Shown here one piece after another: positions 55,924 to 64,000 of a DNA stretch of 64,000 nucleotides. Source of the DNA: Superficieibacter electus (lineage in GTDB: Bacteria > Pseudomonadota > Gammaproteobacteria > Enterobacterales > Enterobacteriaceae); contig NZ_PQGD01000015.1 of assembly GCF_002915575.1 (NCBI RefSeq), positions 91,522-155,521 of the forward strand, given 5' to 3'. Position 1 is the first letter of the stretch; every line of letters begins with the position of its first letter. A program made the translations under genes and the position numbers. Under the pieces are notes generated by a model. The model was not told where the DNA came from and did not search any database. It saw only the letters and a program-made list of their open reading frames with translations.

Positions 55924-55939
55924 TGCACCAATATGGTGC
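55924..55939. promoter_or_regulatory. NtrC site 1 of glnA
   Basis: TGCACCAATATGGTGC, a near-perfect match to TGCACC-N4-TGGTGCA. About 105 bp upstream of the -24 box of glnAp2. Confidence 0.85.
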
Positions 55940-55955
55940 CTTATGTTCACATAGG

Positions 55956-55972
55956 TGCACTATACTGGTGCA
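55956..55972. promoter_or_regulatory. NtrC site 2 of glnA
   Basis: TGCACTATACTGGTGCA, the second strong NtrC palindrome, 32 bp (three helical turns) from site 1, as needed for cooperative oligomers. A weaker half-site pair follows at 55999-56011. Confidence 0.85.
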
Positions 55973-56044
55973 ACGCAACGCTTATGGTGCAGCCCTTTTG
56001 CACTATGGTGCGCATGATAGCGCCTTTTGGGGGGCATTTGAAAG

Positions 56045-56061
56045 TTGGCACAGATTTCGCT
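56045..56061 (+). promoter_or_regulatory. Sigma54 promoter glnAp2
   Basis: TTGGCAC-AGATT-TCGCT, with GG and GC 10 nt apart. Transcription would start near 56073, about 80 nt before the glnA ATG. Matches the known enteric glnAp2. Confidence 0.88.
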
Positions 56062-56151
56062 TTATCTTTTTTAACACGATAACGCCAGTCAGGCCGTTTT
56101 GAATACCTCGTTACCACGACGACAATGACCGAATCCGGGGAGAGTTAAAGT

Positions 56152-57561
56152 ATGTCCGCTGAACACGTTTTGACGATGCTGAATGAACATGAAGTGAAGT
56201 TTGTCGATCTGCGCTTCACCGATACCAAAGGTAAAGAACAGCACGTCACGATTCCTGCGCATCAGGTAAATGCCGAATTCTTTGAAGAAGGCAAAATGTT
56301 TGATGGCTCCTCGATTGGTGGCTGGAAAGGCATTAACGAATCAGACATGGTGCTGATGCCGGATTCCTCTACCGCGCTCATTGACCCGTTCTACGAAGAG
56401 TCCACCCTGATTATTCGTTGTGATATCCTGGAGCCGGGCACGCTGCAGGGCTATGACCGCGATCCGCGTTCTATTGCTAAACGCGCTGAAGAATACCTGC
56501 GCTCTACTGGCATCGCAGACACCGTGCTGTTCGGGCCAGAACCAGAATTTTTCCTGTTTGACGACATCCGTTTCGGCGCGTCTATCTCCGGCTCTCACGT
56601 TGCTATTGACGATATCGAAGGTGCCTGGAACTCCACCACCAAATACGAAGGTGGTAACAAAGGCCACCGCCCGGGCGTGAAAGGCGGCTATTTCCCGGTT
56701 CCGCCGGTTGATTCCTCACAGGACATCCGCTCTACCATGTGTTTGATCATGGAAGAGCTGGGCCTGGTTGTTGAAGCGCATCACCATGAAGTCGCGACTG
56801 CCGGCCAGAACGAAATCGCCACCCGCTTTAACACCATGACCAAGAAAGCGGACGAAATTCAGATTTACAAATATGTCGTGCATAACGTGGCGCACCGCTT
56901 CGGTAAGACCGCGACCTTTATGCCAAAACCAATGTTCGGCGATAACGGTTCCGGCATGCACTGCCATATGTCACTGTCCAAAAACGGTACCAACCTGTTC
57001 TCTGGCGACAAATACGCCGGTCTGTCTGAGCAGGCGCTGTTCTACATTGGCGGTGTGATTAAACACGCGAAAGCCATCAACGCCCTGTCTAACCCGACCA
57101 CTAACTCCTACAAGCGTCTGGTCCCGGGCTATGAAGCACCGGTTATGCTGGCCTACTCTGCCCGTAACCGTTCTGCCTCTATCCGTATTCCGGTAGTTGC
57201 CTCGCCGAAAGCGCGTCGTATTGAAGTGCGCTTCCCGGACCCGGCCGCTAACCCGTACCTGTGCTTTGCTGCGCTGCTGATGGCTGGCCTTGACGGTATC
57301 AAGAACAAGATCCACCCGGGCGAAGCGATGGACAAAAACCTGTATGACCTGCCGCCGGAAGAAGCGAAAGAGATCCCACAGGTTGCAGGCTCTCTGGAAG
57401 AAGCGCTGAACGAGCTGGATCTGGACCGCGAGTTCCTGACCGCTGGTGGCGTTTTCACTGATGAAGCGATCGATGCTTACATCGCGCTGCGCCGTGAAGA
57501 AAACGACCGCGTACGCATGACACCGCACCCGGTAGAATTTGAGCTGTACTACAGCGTGTAA
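56152..57561 (+). CDS. glnA: Glutamine synthetase type I
   Basis: A 469-residue enzyme that joins ammonia to glutamate with ATP. Visible signatures are [16 protein letters not shown] (GS-I motif), [17 protein letters not shown] (ATP-binding loop), NRSASIRIP, and the adenylylation tyrosine in [10 protein letters not shown] near residue 398. First gene of glnALG and controlled by the NtrC/sigma54 region just upstream. Standard start and length. Confidence 0.98.
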   Translation: MSAEHVLTMLNEHEVKFVDLRFTDTKGKEQHVTIPAHQVNAEFFEEGKMFDGSSIGGWKGINESDMVLMPDSSTALIDPFYEESTLIIRCDILEPGTLQGYDRDPRSIAKRAEEYLRSTGIADTVLFGPEPEFFLFDDIRFGASISGSHVAIDDIEGAWNSTTKYEGGNKGHRPGVKGGYFPVPPVDSSQDIRSTMCLIMEELGLVVEAHHHEVATAGQNEIATRFNTMTKKADEIQIYKYVVHNVAHRFGKTATFMPKPMFGDNGSGMHCHMSLSKNGTNLFSGDKYAGLSEQALFYIGGVIKHAKAINALSNPTTNSYKRLVPGYEAPVMLAYSARNRSASIRIPVVASPKARRIEVRFPDPAANPYLCFAALLMAGLDGIKNKIHPGEAMDKNLYDLPPEEAKEIPQVAGSLEEALNELDLDREFLTAGGVFTDEAIDAYIALRREENDRVRMTPHPVEFELYYSV

Positions 57562-57597
57562 TTTGACGCTTATTTGTTAGTTGCCGTGGAAACGTTT

Positions 57598-57622
57598 AGC
57601 CCATCTCCAGATGGGCTTTTTT
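57598..57622 (+). terminator. Terminator between glnA and glnL
   Basis: Arms AGCCCATC and GATGGGCT around a short loop, then six T. It stops most glnA transcripts and leaves a lower level of glnLG read-through. Confidence 0.88.
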
Positions 57623-57662
57623 CTCCACCAAAAACGCCCGTTTTATCCACTTATGCTTATAC

Positions 57663-57679
57663 TGCACTCATTTGGTGCA
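57663..57679. promoter_or_regulatory. NtrC operator of the glnL promoter
   Basis: TGCACTCATTTGGTGCA, a full NtrC palindrome 18 bp before the glnL start. In enteric bacteria NtrC represses glnLp from this place. Confidence 0.85.
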
Positions 57680-57697
57680 CACTAAGGAGACTGCTAA

Positions 57698-58747
57698 ATG
57701 GCAACTGGCGTGCTGCCCGATGCTGGGCAGATCCTCAACTCATTAATTAACAGTATTCTGCTGGTCGATGACGACCTGGCGGTCCATTACGCCAATCCGG
57801 CGGCGCAACAGCTACTGGCACAAAGCTCGCGTAAATTATTTGGTACGCCATTGCCGGAACTACTGAGTTATTTTTCCCTTAATGTCGGGTTGATGCAGGA
57901 AAGTCTGCGCGCCGGGCAGGGTTTTACCGATAACGAAGTCACGCTGGTTATTGACGGACGCTCGCATATTCTTTCTCTGACGGCGCAGCGCTTGCCGGAT
58001 GGCATGATCTTGCTGGAGATGGCCCCGATGGATAATCAGCGCCGTCTGAGCCAGGAGCAGCTACAGCATGCGCAGCAAGTCGCCGCCCGCGATCTGGTGC
58101 GAGGCCTGGCGCATGAGATTAAAAACCCGCTAGGCGGCCTGCGTGGCGCGGCACAATTGCTGAGTAAAGCGCTGCCCGATCCGTCGCTTACCGAGTACAC
58201 CAACGTCATTATTGAGCAGGCTGACCGTCTGCGTAATCTGGTTGACCGTCTGCTGGGGCCGCAGCAGCCCGGTCTGCACGTGACAGAAAGCATCCATAAA
58301 GTGGCTGAACGCGTGGTAAAGCTGGTGTCGATGGAACTGCCGGAGAACGTCAAACTGGTGCGGGATTACGATCCCAGCCTGCCGGAGTTACCGCATGACC
58401 CTGATCAGATTGAGCAGGTATTGTTAAACGTGGTTCGCAATGCGTTGCAGGCGCTGGGTCCGGAAGGCGGAGAAATTACGTTACGCACCCGCACGGCCTT
58501 TCAGTTGACGCTGCATGGCGTGCGCTACCGCCTGGCCGCGCGTATTGATGTTGAAGATAACGGCCCCGGCATTCCCTCGCATCTTCAGGATACGCTGTTT
58601 TATCCGATGGTCAGCGGCCGTGAAGGCGGAACGGGTCTGGGCTTATCTATTGCCCGCAGTTTGATAGATCAACATAGCGGAAAAATTGAATTTACCAGTT
58701 GGCCGGGTCATACCGAGTTTTCGGTGTACCTGCCCATTAAAAAATAG
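57698..58747 (+). CDS. glnL: NtrB (GlnL), nitrogen sensor kinase
   Basis: A 349-residue soluble histidine kinase/phosphatase: N-terminal PAS domain, phosphorylated histidine in [13 protein letters not shown] (residue 139 region), N-box [11 protein letters not shown]-boxes VEDNGPGIP and [10 protein letters not shown]. Controlled by PII, it phosphorylates NtrC. 12 nt before glnG. Confidence 0.97.
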   Translation: MATGVLPDAGQILNSLINSILLVDDDLAVHYANPAAQQLLAQSSRKLFGTPLPELLSYFSLNVGLMQESLRAGQGFTDNEVTLVIDGRSHILSLTAQRLPDGMILLEMAPMDNQRRLSQEQLQHAQQVAARDLVRGLAHEIKNPLGGLRGAAQLLSKALPDPSLTEYTNVIIEQADRLRNLVDRLLGPQQPGLHVTESIHKVAERVVKLVSMELPENVKLVRDYDPSLPELPHDPDQIEQVLLNVVRNALQALGPEGGEITLRTRTAFQLTLHGVRYRLAARIDVEDNGPGIPSHLQDTLFYPMVSGREGGTGLGLSIARSLIDQHSGKIEFTSWPGHTEFSVYLPIKK

Positions 58748-58759
58748 AGGCGTGAGTTT

Positions 58760-60169
58760 ATGCAACGAGGGATAGTCTGGGTAGTCGATGACGATAGCTC
58801 CATCCGTTGGGTGCTTGAACGCGCGCTGACCGGTGCCGGGTTAACCTGCATTACTTATGAAAGCGGTAGCGACGTCCTGGACGCACTGGCCAGCAAAACG
58901 CCGGACGTTCTGCTTTCCGATATCCGGATGCCGGGAATGGACGGTCTGGCGCTGTTAAAACAAATTAAACAGCGTCACCCGATGCTTCCGGTCATCATAA
59001 TGACGGCCCACTCAGATCTGGACGCCGCCGTCAGTGCCTATCAGCAGGGTGCGTTTGATTATCTGCCTAAACCCTTTGATATTGACGAAGCGGTGGCGCT
59101 GGTCGAGCGGGCAATCAGCCATTATCAGGAACAGCAGCAGCCGCGCAACGTGCAGGTGAACGGCCCGACGACCGATATCATTGGCGAAGCGCCAGCAATG
59201 CAGGATGTGTTTCGCATTATTGGCCGCCTCTCCCGGTCATCAATAAGCGTGCTGATTAACGGCGAGTCCGGAACCGGAAAAGAGCTGGTGGCGCACGCCC
59301 TGCACCGCCATAGCCCGAGGGCAAAAGCACCGTTTATCGCTCTGAATATGGCGGCAATTCCCAAAGATTTGATCGAGTCCGAACTGTTCGGCCATGAAAA
59401 AGGCGCGTTTACTGGTGCCAATACCGTCCGGCAGGGGCGTTTTGAGCAGGCCGATGGTGGGACGCTGTTTCTGGATGAAATTGGCGATATGCCGCTGGAT
59501 GTTCAGACCCGGTTGTTACGCGTGCTGGCGGACGGTCAGTTTTATCGGGTGGGCGGCTACGCGCCGGTACAGGTGGACGTGCGGATCATTGCAGCCACGC
59601 ATCAGAATCTTGAGCTACGCGTGCAGGAAGGAAAGTTTCGTGAAGACCTGTTTCACCGTCTGAATGTGATCCGCGTACATTTGCCGCCGTTACGCGAACG
59701 TCGGGAAGATATCCCGCGTCTGGCGCGCCATTTCCTGCAGGTTGCCGCGCGCGAGCTGGGCGTGGAGACCAAGCAGCTTCATCCGGAAACGGAAGCGGCG
59801 CTCACGCGGCTGGCCTGGCAGGGTAACGTGCGCCAGCTGGAAAATACCTGCCGCTGGCTGACGGTAATGGCGGCGGGCCAGGAAGTGCTGATTCAGGATC
59901 TGCCGGGCGAACTGTTTGAGACCAGCGTTCCGGACAGCCCTTCGCAGACGCACCCGGATAGCTGGGCAACGCTGCTGGCGCAATGGGCCGACCGCGCCCT
60001 GCGTTCCGGCCATCAGGATCTGCTCTCCGAAGCGCAGCCTGAGCTGGAACGCACGCTGTTAACCACCGCGCTACGTCATACTCAGGGACATAAACAGGAA
60101 GCGGCCCGACTGTTGGGATGGGGGCGAAATACCCTGACGCGTAAGCTGAAAGAGCTGGGCATGGAATAG
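58760..60169 (+). CDS. glnG: NtrC (GlnG), nitrogen response regulator
   Basis: A 469-residue enhancer-binding protein: receiver with phospho-aspartate in LLSDIRMPGMDG (D54), AAA+ domain with GESGTGKE and GAFTGA for sigma54 contact, and a C-terminal Fis-type HTH (AARLLGWGRNTLTRKLKEL). It activates glnAp2 through the sites at 55924-55972 and represses glnL. Confidence 0.97.
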   Translation: MQRGIVWVVDDDSSIRWVLERALTGAGLTCITYESGSDVLDALASKTPDVLLSDIRMPGMDGLALLKQIKQRHPMLPVIIMTAHSDLDAAVSAYQQGAFDYLPKPFDIDEAVALVERAISHYQEQQQPRNVQVNGPTTDIIGEAPAMQDVFRIIGRLSRSSISVLINGESGTGKELVAHALHRHSPRAKAPFIALNMAAIPKDLIESELFGHEKGAFTGANTVRQGRFEQADGGTLFLDEIGDMPLDVQTRLLRVLADGQFYRVGGYAPVQVDVRIIAATHQNLELRVQEGKFREDLFHRLNVIRVHLPPLRERREDIPRLARHFLQVAARELGVETKQLHPETEAALTRLAWQGNVRQLENTCRWLTVMAAGQEVLIQDLPGELFETSVPDSPSQTHPDSWATLLAQWADRALRSGHQDLLSEAQPELERTLLTTALRHTQGHKQEAARLLGWGRNTLTRKLKELGME

Positions 60170-60281
60170 CAGATTAGCGTTATGTAAAAAAGGGCGCGCC
60201 CAGCGCAAATTGCTGCATTTTTGTACTTTACTGTGTCGATGAGTTGAGTATGATCTGACCCGGTAACACGGGAGAGCCATC

Positions 60282-60404
60282 ATGCTGGAATCATTAATTC
60301 ATATTGTGTCGGGCAGCGTCGAAGCGGGCGCAGCGGCAAGCCATTCGCCACAAACGGCGATTGCGGCGGTGCTGTGCGCGGCGCTGGTGAATTTCTTAAG
60401 CTAA
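60282..60404 (+). CDS. yshB: YshB, small membrane protein
   Basis: A 40-codon frame, ATG at 60282 to TAA at 60404, with GGAGAG 7 nt upstream. It ends in the hydrophobic stretch TAIAAVLCAALVNFLS, preceded by HSPQ. That is the pattern of E. coli/Salmonella YshB (about 36 residues) at the same place, just after glnG. Salmonella YshB has been reported as important inside host cells; the biochemical role is not known to me. The N-terminal half has four extra residues (EAGAAA region) relative to the version I remember. Confidence 0.82.
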   Translation: MLESLIHIVSGSVEAGAAASHSPQTAIAAVLCAALVNFLS

Positions 60405-60975
60405 CTTGCTGACGCTTTCCTCCTTTAATGGGGGAAGCGTCAGGCTATTCAAAAATGTGGCACCGTGGATGTTGTGCCTGGCGGCGCTGCGCTTGCACAG
60501 GCCTACAAGTGTTTCACCCTTTCCTCCTTCATCACCGTAACGCCGTGGACGTTGTGCCTGCCGGTGCTGCGCTTGCACAGGCCTGCAGGTGTTTCACCCT
60601 TTCCTCATTCATCACCGTAACGCCGTGGACGTTGTGCCTGCCGGTGCTGCGCTTGCACAGGCCTGCAGGTGTTCCGCCCTTTCCTCATTCATCACCGTAA
60701 CGCCGTGGACGTTGTGCCTGGCGGCGCTGCGCTTGCACAGGCCTGCAGGTGTTCCACCCTTTCCTCCTTCTGCCAGTTTCTTTCCTGCCAGTCAGCAATA
60801 ATGCAAATCATTCTTACTTATATTGCCGGTTACAAAACTTTTTGCGTCGGGTCAATCAATCCTGATAATTACTGAACTGATCGTTTACTAATTACTTTAC
60901 GCGCGATAACGTTGCCTCCACGAGCCACGCTTCCCGATGGAAAGTGCTCAGCCCGATAACAAGGAGTGCAAGGCC
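60405..60975. other. Intergenic region between yshB and the glycyl radical enzyme gene
   Basis: A 571-bp region. It starts with a hairpin (GACGCTTTCC / GGAAGCGTC, 60416-60440), holds four 80-bp tandem units (separate entry) and ends in about 150 bp of AT-rich DNA that must include the promoter of the next operon. No clear sigma54 or FNR site is seen there. Open frames across the repeats are not credible. Confidence 0.65.
60461..60770. repeat. Tandem array of four 80-bp REP-containing units
   Basis: Units begin at 60461, 60541, 60621 and 60701, an exact 80-bp period; the last is slightly short. Each holds a REP-like palindrome (GTGCCTGGCGGCGCTGCGC then CACAGGCCT) and a spacer with CACCCTTTCCTC and ATCACCGTAACG. 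Units 2-4 are nearly identical; unit 1 is the most diverged. The period is not a multiple of three, so it is non-coding. Confidence 0.88.
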
Positions 60976-63621
60976 ATGTTGGATTCAGAACAGCGTAATC
61001 AGGGATCTCTCCCCCTCAGTTTTCAGTACGGAAAAGCACCCGAAGAGGTGATGGACCGGGAAATCAAAGTCAGCGGCTCTGCGCGTGCGCAGAAATTGCT
61101 GGATGACTACTACGAAGCGAAGGTATCGCTGGATACCGAGTTTACGTACTGGTACACCCAAAAATGGATCGAAGCCGAAGGCCATCATCCGATGCTGCGC
61201 CGCTCAATGGCGCTGAAATGCGGCTTCGAACACCTGACGCCGATGATCACCCGCGGCGAGCTGCTGGCAATGCAGAAAACCCGCTACGTACGTGGCGCGT
61301 ACATCATGCCGTGGACCTCCAACCGCTTTCCGCTCAACAGCGCAGAGCAGATGGAAACCGAGTCCGCAAAAGCCGCCACCAAAAGTCTTGAAGATGTGAC
61401 CATTGTGGCCGAAGGCGGTGGCAACGTCACTGAAAGCGTCGGCAACGTGTTATCGATCTCTAAACGCTTTGGCGTGCGCCGCGAAGAGTATCCGGTTATC
61501 GTCGAGCTGTGCCGCTACTGGAAAAACAAATCCGTCGAGGACTCATCGTTTATGTGGGCGGCCATGCACCCGCGTTTCGAACAGTTCCTGAATATGAAAA
61601 AAGCGGTGCTGATGTGTTCCGACCTGGAAACCTCCGTGCGTCATGGCCGTAACGTGGTTAACTTCCAGTATCCGCTGCAAATCGGCTTTAGAGGGATGCT
61701 GGAAAAGTGCCGCCGCAAAATCGCCGAAAACACCGGCGGCTCGCCGGACAGCCTTGCCTTCTGGCGGGGGACGATTCTGGTGATTGAGGGCGTGCAGGCG
61801 TGGATCGCCAGTTACGCTAAAGAAGCGCTGCGCATGGCGGCGATTGAGCAGGATGCGGTTATTCGTCAGGAACTGACCGACATGGCCGACCGTCTGGCGT
61901 GGATTGTGGAAAATCCGCCGCGCACCTTCCTGGAGGCCAGCCAGTTGATGTGGACCTGCCATATCGCCGTACTGAACGAAATTCAGGGCTCCGGGATCTC
62001 TCCAGGGCGCATCGGCCAGGTGCTCTACCCGTTCTGGGAAAAAGACATTAAAGAGGGTCGCATCACCCGGGAAGAGACGCTGGAAATCCTCGAATGTATG
62101 CGCGTCAAATTCACCGGTATCGATCTGGCAATGGCGGTCGGCACTATCGGCCTGTTGGCGGGCAGCACTTTCAATAACGTCGGCATCGGCGGCCTGAAAG
62201 CCAACGGCGCGTCTGCGGAGAACGAACTGGAAGAGTTGATTATGGAAGCGGCGATGCGCTGCTCCACGCCGCAGCCGACGCTCTCTATGCTCTACGATAG
62301 CAAGCTTAGCGATAAGTTTGTGCTGAAAGCCGTCGAGTGTAATAAAACAGGCTCCGGCTTCCCGGCCTGGGTCAACAACCGCGTGGCGATTGAATACTTA
62401 ATGAAAACCTTCGGCGAAGAAAAAATCTCCCTGGAGGACGCGCGCGCCTGGACCATCGGCGGCTGCCTGGAAATCCAGCCCGGTGCGCTGGTCAATGGCG
62501 AAATCGGCGCAGGCTCTTACAGCTCCACCGGCGTTGGCTTTATCAATATGCCGAAAATCCTCGAGCTGGTGCTGTGGGACGGCGTCGATCCGCGCACTAA
62601 CACCCGCGTATTTGAATCTCACGGCCTGCCGCTGGACAACTTTGAACAGGTGATGAGCCAGTTTAAATACTACTTCCGTGAAGTGGTGGTGCTATTTGAA
62701 GAGATGTTCAACATCAAGTCAGCCTCAACCTTTGATGTCGATAACCCGATTTTCTACTCCGCGCTGATGGCCGATTGCATCGATTCCGGTCTGGATATCG
62801 ACCGTGGTGGCAGCCGCTATAACCGCTGCTTCACCACCTGGATCTCCGGTCAGGTTAACCTGACCAACTCGCTGGCGTCGATGAAGAAGAATATTTTCGA
62901 CGAGCAGAAATTTACGCTCGACGAGCTGAAAGCGGCGCTGGAGAACAACTTCGGCTACCAGAGCGTGGCGGAAACTGGCAACTACTCCATGTTTGACCAG
63001 AAACGCGTGAACAATAAGTGGGCGCGCCTGCATTCCCTGTGTATGAGCGCACCGAAGTTCGGCAACGACGAGCCGTATGTCGATGATATTTACCGCGATG
63101 TGGTGGAGTATTTCCGCGATATCGTGCCGGAAGTGAAGGATGTCTTCGGTCGTCCGTGGGTGCCGTGCATGCTGTCCGTTACCACTCACGGTCCGCTGGG
63201 TCAGGCCTGCGTTGCCTCGCCGGACGGACGTCTGACCGGTTTAACATTGGCGGATGGCGCACAGTCGCCGTATCCGGGCACCGACGTGAGCGGCCCGTAT
63301 GCGGTGTTTAACTCGGCGACCTGTATCGATCACTCCGACTTTATGAACACCCAACTGAACACCAAAATCCACCCGTCGGCGATCAAAGGTGTTCAGGGGT
63401 CGAAGAAGCTTCAGGAGCTGATCCGCGCCTATATGGACAAGGGTGGCTATCACATCCAGTTCAATATCGTCGATTCGCGGATGCTGAAAGACGCACAGGA
63501 AAATCCGGGCAACTATCGCGACCTGATGGTGCGTGTGGCTGGGTTTACACAATATTGGGTTGAATTGTCGAAACCGATTCAGGATGAAATTATTTCCCGC
63601 ACCGAGTATGAGGAAATTTAA
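60976..63621 (+). CDS. Glycyl radical enzyme, HpdB-like arylacetate decarboxylase large subunit
   Basis: An 881-residue glycyl radical enzyme. The radical-bearing glycine is in MVRVAGFTQYW near the C-terminus and the active-site cysteine plus catalytic glutamate in TIGGCLEIQPG (CXE, as in eliminating or decarboxylating members, not the CC of pyruvate formate-lyase). I use the ATG at 60976 with AAGGAG 9 nt upstream; an ATG 13 codons earlier has no SD. The next gene encodes a small cysteine-rich protein, and that pair is the mark of 4-hydroxyphenylacetate decarboxylase (HpdBC), which makes p-cresol. Exact substrate uncertain. Anaerobic, cytoplasmic. Confidence 0.78.
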   Translation: MLDSEQRNQGSLPLSFQYGKAPEEVMDREIKVSGSARAQKLLDDYYEAKVSLDTEFTYWYTQKWIEAEGHHPMLRRSMALKCGFEHLTPMITRGELLAMQKTRYVRGAYIMPWTSNRFPLNSAEQMETESAKAATKSLEDVTIVAEGGGNVTESVGNVLSISKRFGVRREEYPVIVELCRYWKNKSVEDSSFMWAAMHPRFEQFLNMKKAVLMCSDLETSVRHGRNVVNFQYPLQIGFRGMLEKCRRKIAENTGGSPDSLAFWRGTILVIEGVQAWIASYAKEALRMAAIEQDAVIRQELTDMADRLAWIVENPPRTFLEASQLMWTCHIAVLNEIQGSGISPGRIGQVLYPFWEKDIKEGRITREETLEILECMRVKFTGIDLAMAVGTIGLLAGSTFNNVGIGGLKANGASAENELEELIMEAAMRCSTPQPTLSMLYDSKLSDKFVLKAVECNKTGSGFPAWVNNRVAIEYLMKTFGEEKISLEDARAWTIGGCLEIQPGALVNGEIGAGSYSSTGVGFINMPKILELVLWDGVDPRTNTRVFESHGLPLDNFEQVMSQFKYYFREVVVLFEEMFNIKSASTFDVDNPIFYSALMADCIDSGLDIDRGGSRYNRCFTTWISGQVNLTNSLASMKKNIFDEQKFTLDELKAALENNFGYQSVAETGNYSMFDQKRVNNKWARLHSLCMSAPKFGNDEPYVDDIYRDVVEYFRDIVPEVKDVFGRPWVPCMLSVTTHGPLGQACVASPDGRLTGLTLADGAQSPYPGTDVSGPYAVFNSATCIDHSDFMNTQLNTKIHPSAIKGVQGSKKLQELIRAYMDKGGYHIQFNIVDSRMLKDAQENPGNYRDLMVRVAGFTQYWVELSKPIQDEIISRTEYEEI

Positions 63622-63879
63622 ATGAGCATGGAATATACCTGCAACGACTGCCAGAAATGCGCGCCGTTTGATGTGTTTAAAGGCACCTGTGAACAGTCAC
63701 AGCAGCGGGTTTTGCTGGATTCGCCGATTAATGGCTGCGCGGCGTTTGTGCGCAAAAACCAGTGTAAATTCTGCCAGCGTTACTGCGTGAAAGCCGGGAC
63801 AGAGTTTGTTGGTCAGTGTCATGACAAGATGGTGTATCCCACCATGAGCGCCTGCGAGACGTTCCAGCCGCTGATCTAG
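63622..63879 (+). CDS. HpdC-like small iron-sulfur subunit of a glycyl radical decarboxylase
   Basis: An 85-residue protein with ten cysteines (7, 10, 13, 23, 39, 48, 51, 55, 66, 78). The spacing CAPFDVFKGTC and CKFC...GQC...MSAC fits the two-cluster HpdC subunit, where CAxDxxKGxC and CKNC...GKC...ITC occur. HpdC binds two Fe4S4 clusters and controls radical stability and oligomer state of HpdB. It begins right at the stop of the large-subunit gene, so translation is coupled. An activating enzyme (HpdA) should follow. Confidence 0.75.
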   Translation: MSMEYTCNDCQKCAPFDVFKGTCEQSQQRVLLDSPINGCAAFVRKNQCKFCQRYCVKAGTEFVGQCHDKMVYPTMSACETFQPLI

Positions 63880-64000
63880 CCTCATGGGGGACCCGCCACC
63901 GGCCCCCCAAGCCCCGGAAGAAAAACGCCAGAAAAACCAAGAAAAAGTATGGGGGAGTTTTTTATTACAAGCGGGTTTCGTGAGCCTCGGGGCGGGGGGC
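63880..64000. other. Low-quality or partial sequence, probable start of an activase gene
   Basis: The last 121 bases contain many homopolymer runs (GGGGG, CCCCCC, AAAAA) unlike the rest. In one frame, residues near 63953-63998 fit the N-terminal pattern F-N-I-Q-R-F-S-V-H-D-G-P-G of glycyl radical activating enzymes at F, R, S and both G, but with a stop and several mismatches. I read this as sequence errors at an assembly edge, not a real gene end. Confidence 0.4.

Larger units (their letters stand above)
55774..56151. promoter_or_regulatory. glnA control region (NtrC sites, glnAp1 and glnAp2)
   Basis: A 378-bp divergent region between typA and glnA. It holds two high-affinity NtrC sites, weaker ones, and a sigma54 promoter (separate entries). 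Motifs like TGGTGC recur about every 20-30 bp from 55934 to 56011, matching the known multi-site NtrC enhancer of enteric glnA. Confidence 0.85.

Noticed and set aside
60461-60770. CRISPR-like array
   Set aside because: Units are contiguous and nearly identical over their full length; there are no variable spacers and no cas genes.
60428-60875. Open frames across the 80-bp repeats, with apparent internal protein repeats
   Set aside because: The 80-bp period shifts frame in every unit, so the same peptide appears in different frames; no SD. Non-coding repeat.

Overview
The window is chromosomal DNA of an enterobacterium of the Salmonella/Citrobacter group. Much of it follows the conserved order frvABXR - yiiG - fdhD - fdoGHI - fdhE - fabY - dtd - yihY - yihX - sulfoquinovose (yih) cluster - ompL - typA - glnALG - yshB. 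The five-gene set known in Salmonella as STM4015 to STM4011 also sits between ompL and typA. Blocks not expected in that backbone point more to Citrobacter or a less common Salmonella lineage than to S. Typhimurium; this is inference from gene order remembered, not from a search.

Layout. 1-1831 (minus): end of an uncharacterised PTS operon with an ascorbate-type EIIC (cut by the window edge), EIIB and a 6-phosphofructokinase-like kinase. 2327-7032: frvABXR, a fructose-type PTS with an M42 peptidase-like protein and a PRD regulator; a perfect CRP palindrome lies between the two PTS loci. 7075-8151: yiiG. 8559-18628: an accessory catabolic island with a LevR-type sigma54 activator, a mannose-family PTS (EIIA, EIIB, EIIC, EIID), a GH88 unsaturated glucuronyl hydrolase, a 2-hydroxyacid dehydrogenase, a KdgM-type porin and a GH43 glycosidase. 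Two perfect and one good sigma54 promoter, each with the same decamer about 50-60 bp upstream, tie the island into one regulon. 18860-23019: an uncharacterised Hsp90-family ATPase with a coupled 768-residue helical-repeat partner.

23345-30058 is the aerobic formate dehydrogenase block, including a selenocysteine UGA in fdoG and its SECIS hairpin. 30102-32687 is a small accessory hotspot with a VapBC-type module, an esterase and a HigBA module with two operator palindromes. 32699-35572 is the overlapping fabY-dtd-yihY-yihX operon. 35667-47518 is the sulfoglycolytic Embden-Meyerhof-Parnas cluster, which carries an extra TauE/SafE permease compared with E. coli K-12. ompL next to it looks broken (frameshift at the start codon plus loss of one hairpin).

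48335-53894 is the STM4015-STM4011 set: leucine-rich-repeat protein, ATP-grasp enzyme, alkaline-phosphatase-fold hydrolase and two radical SAM enzymes, followed by a HAD phosphatase. It looks like an uncharacterised biosynthetic pathway and is the strongest candidate for an undescribed system. 53950-60404 is typA, glnA with its NtrC/sigma54 control region, glnL, glnG and the small protein yshB. The right end carries four 80-bp tandem units and a glycyl radical enzyme with a cysteine-rich small subunit that resembles 4-hydroxyphenylacetate decarboxylase (HpdBC). The last ~100 bases look like poor-quality sequence.
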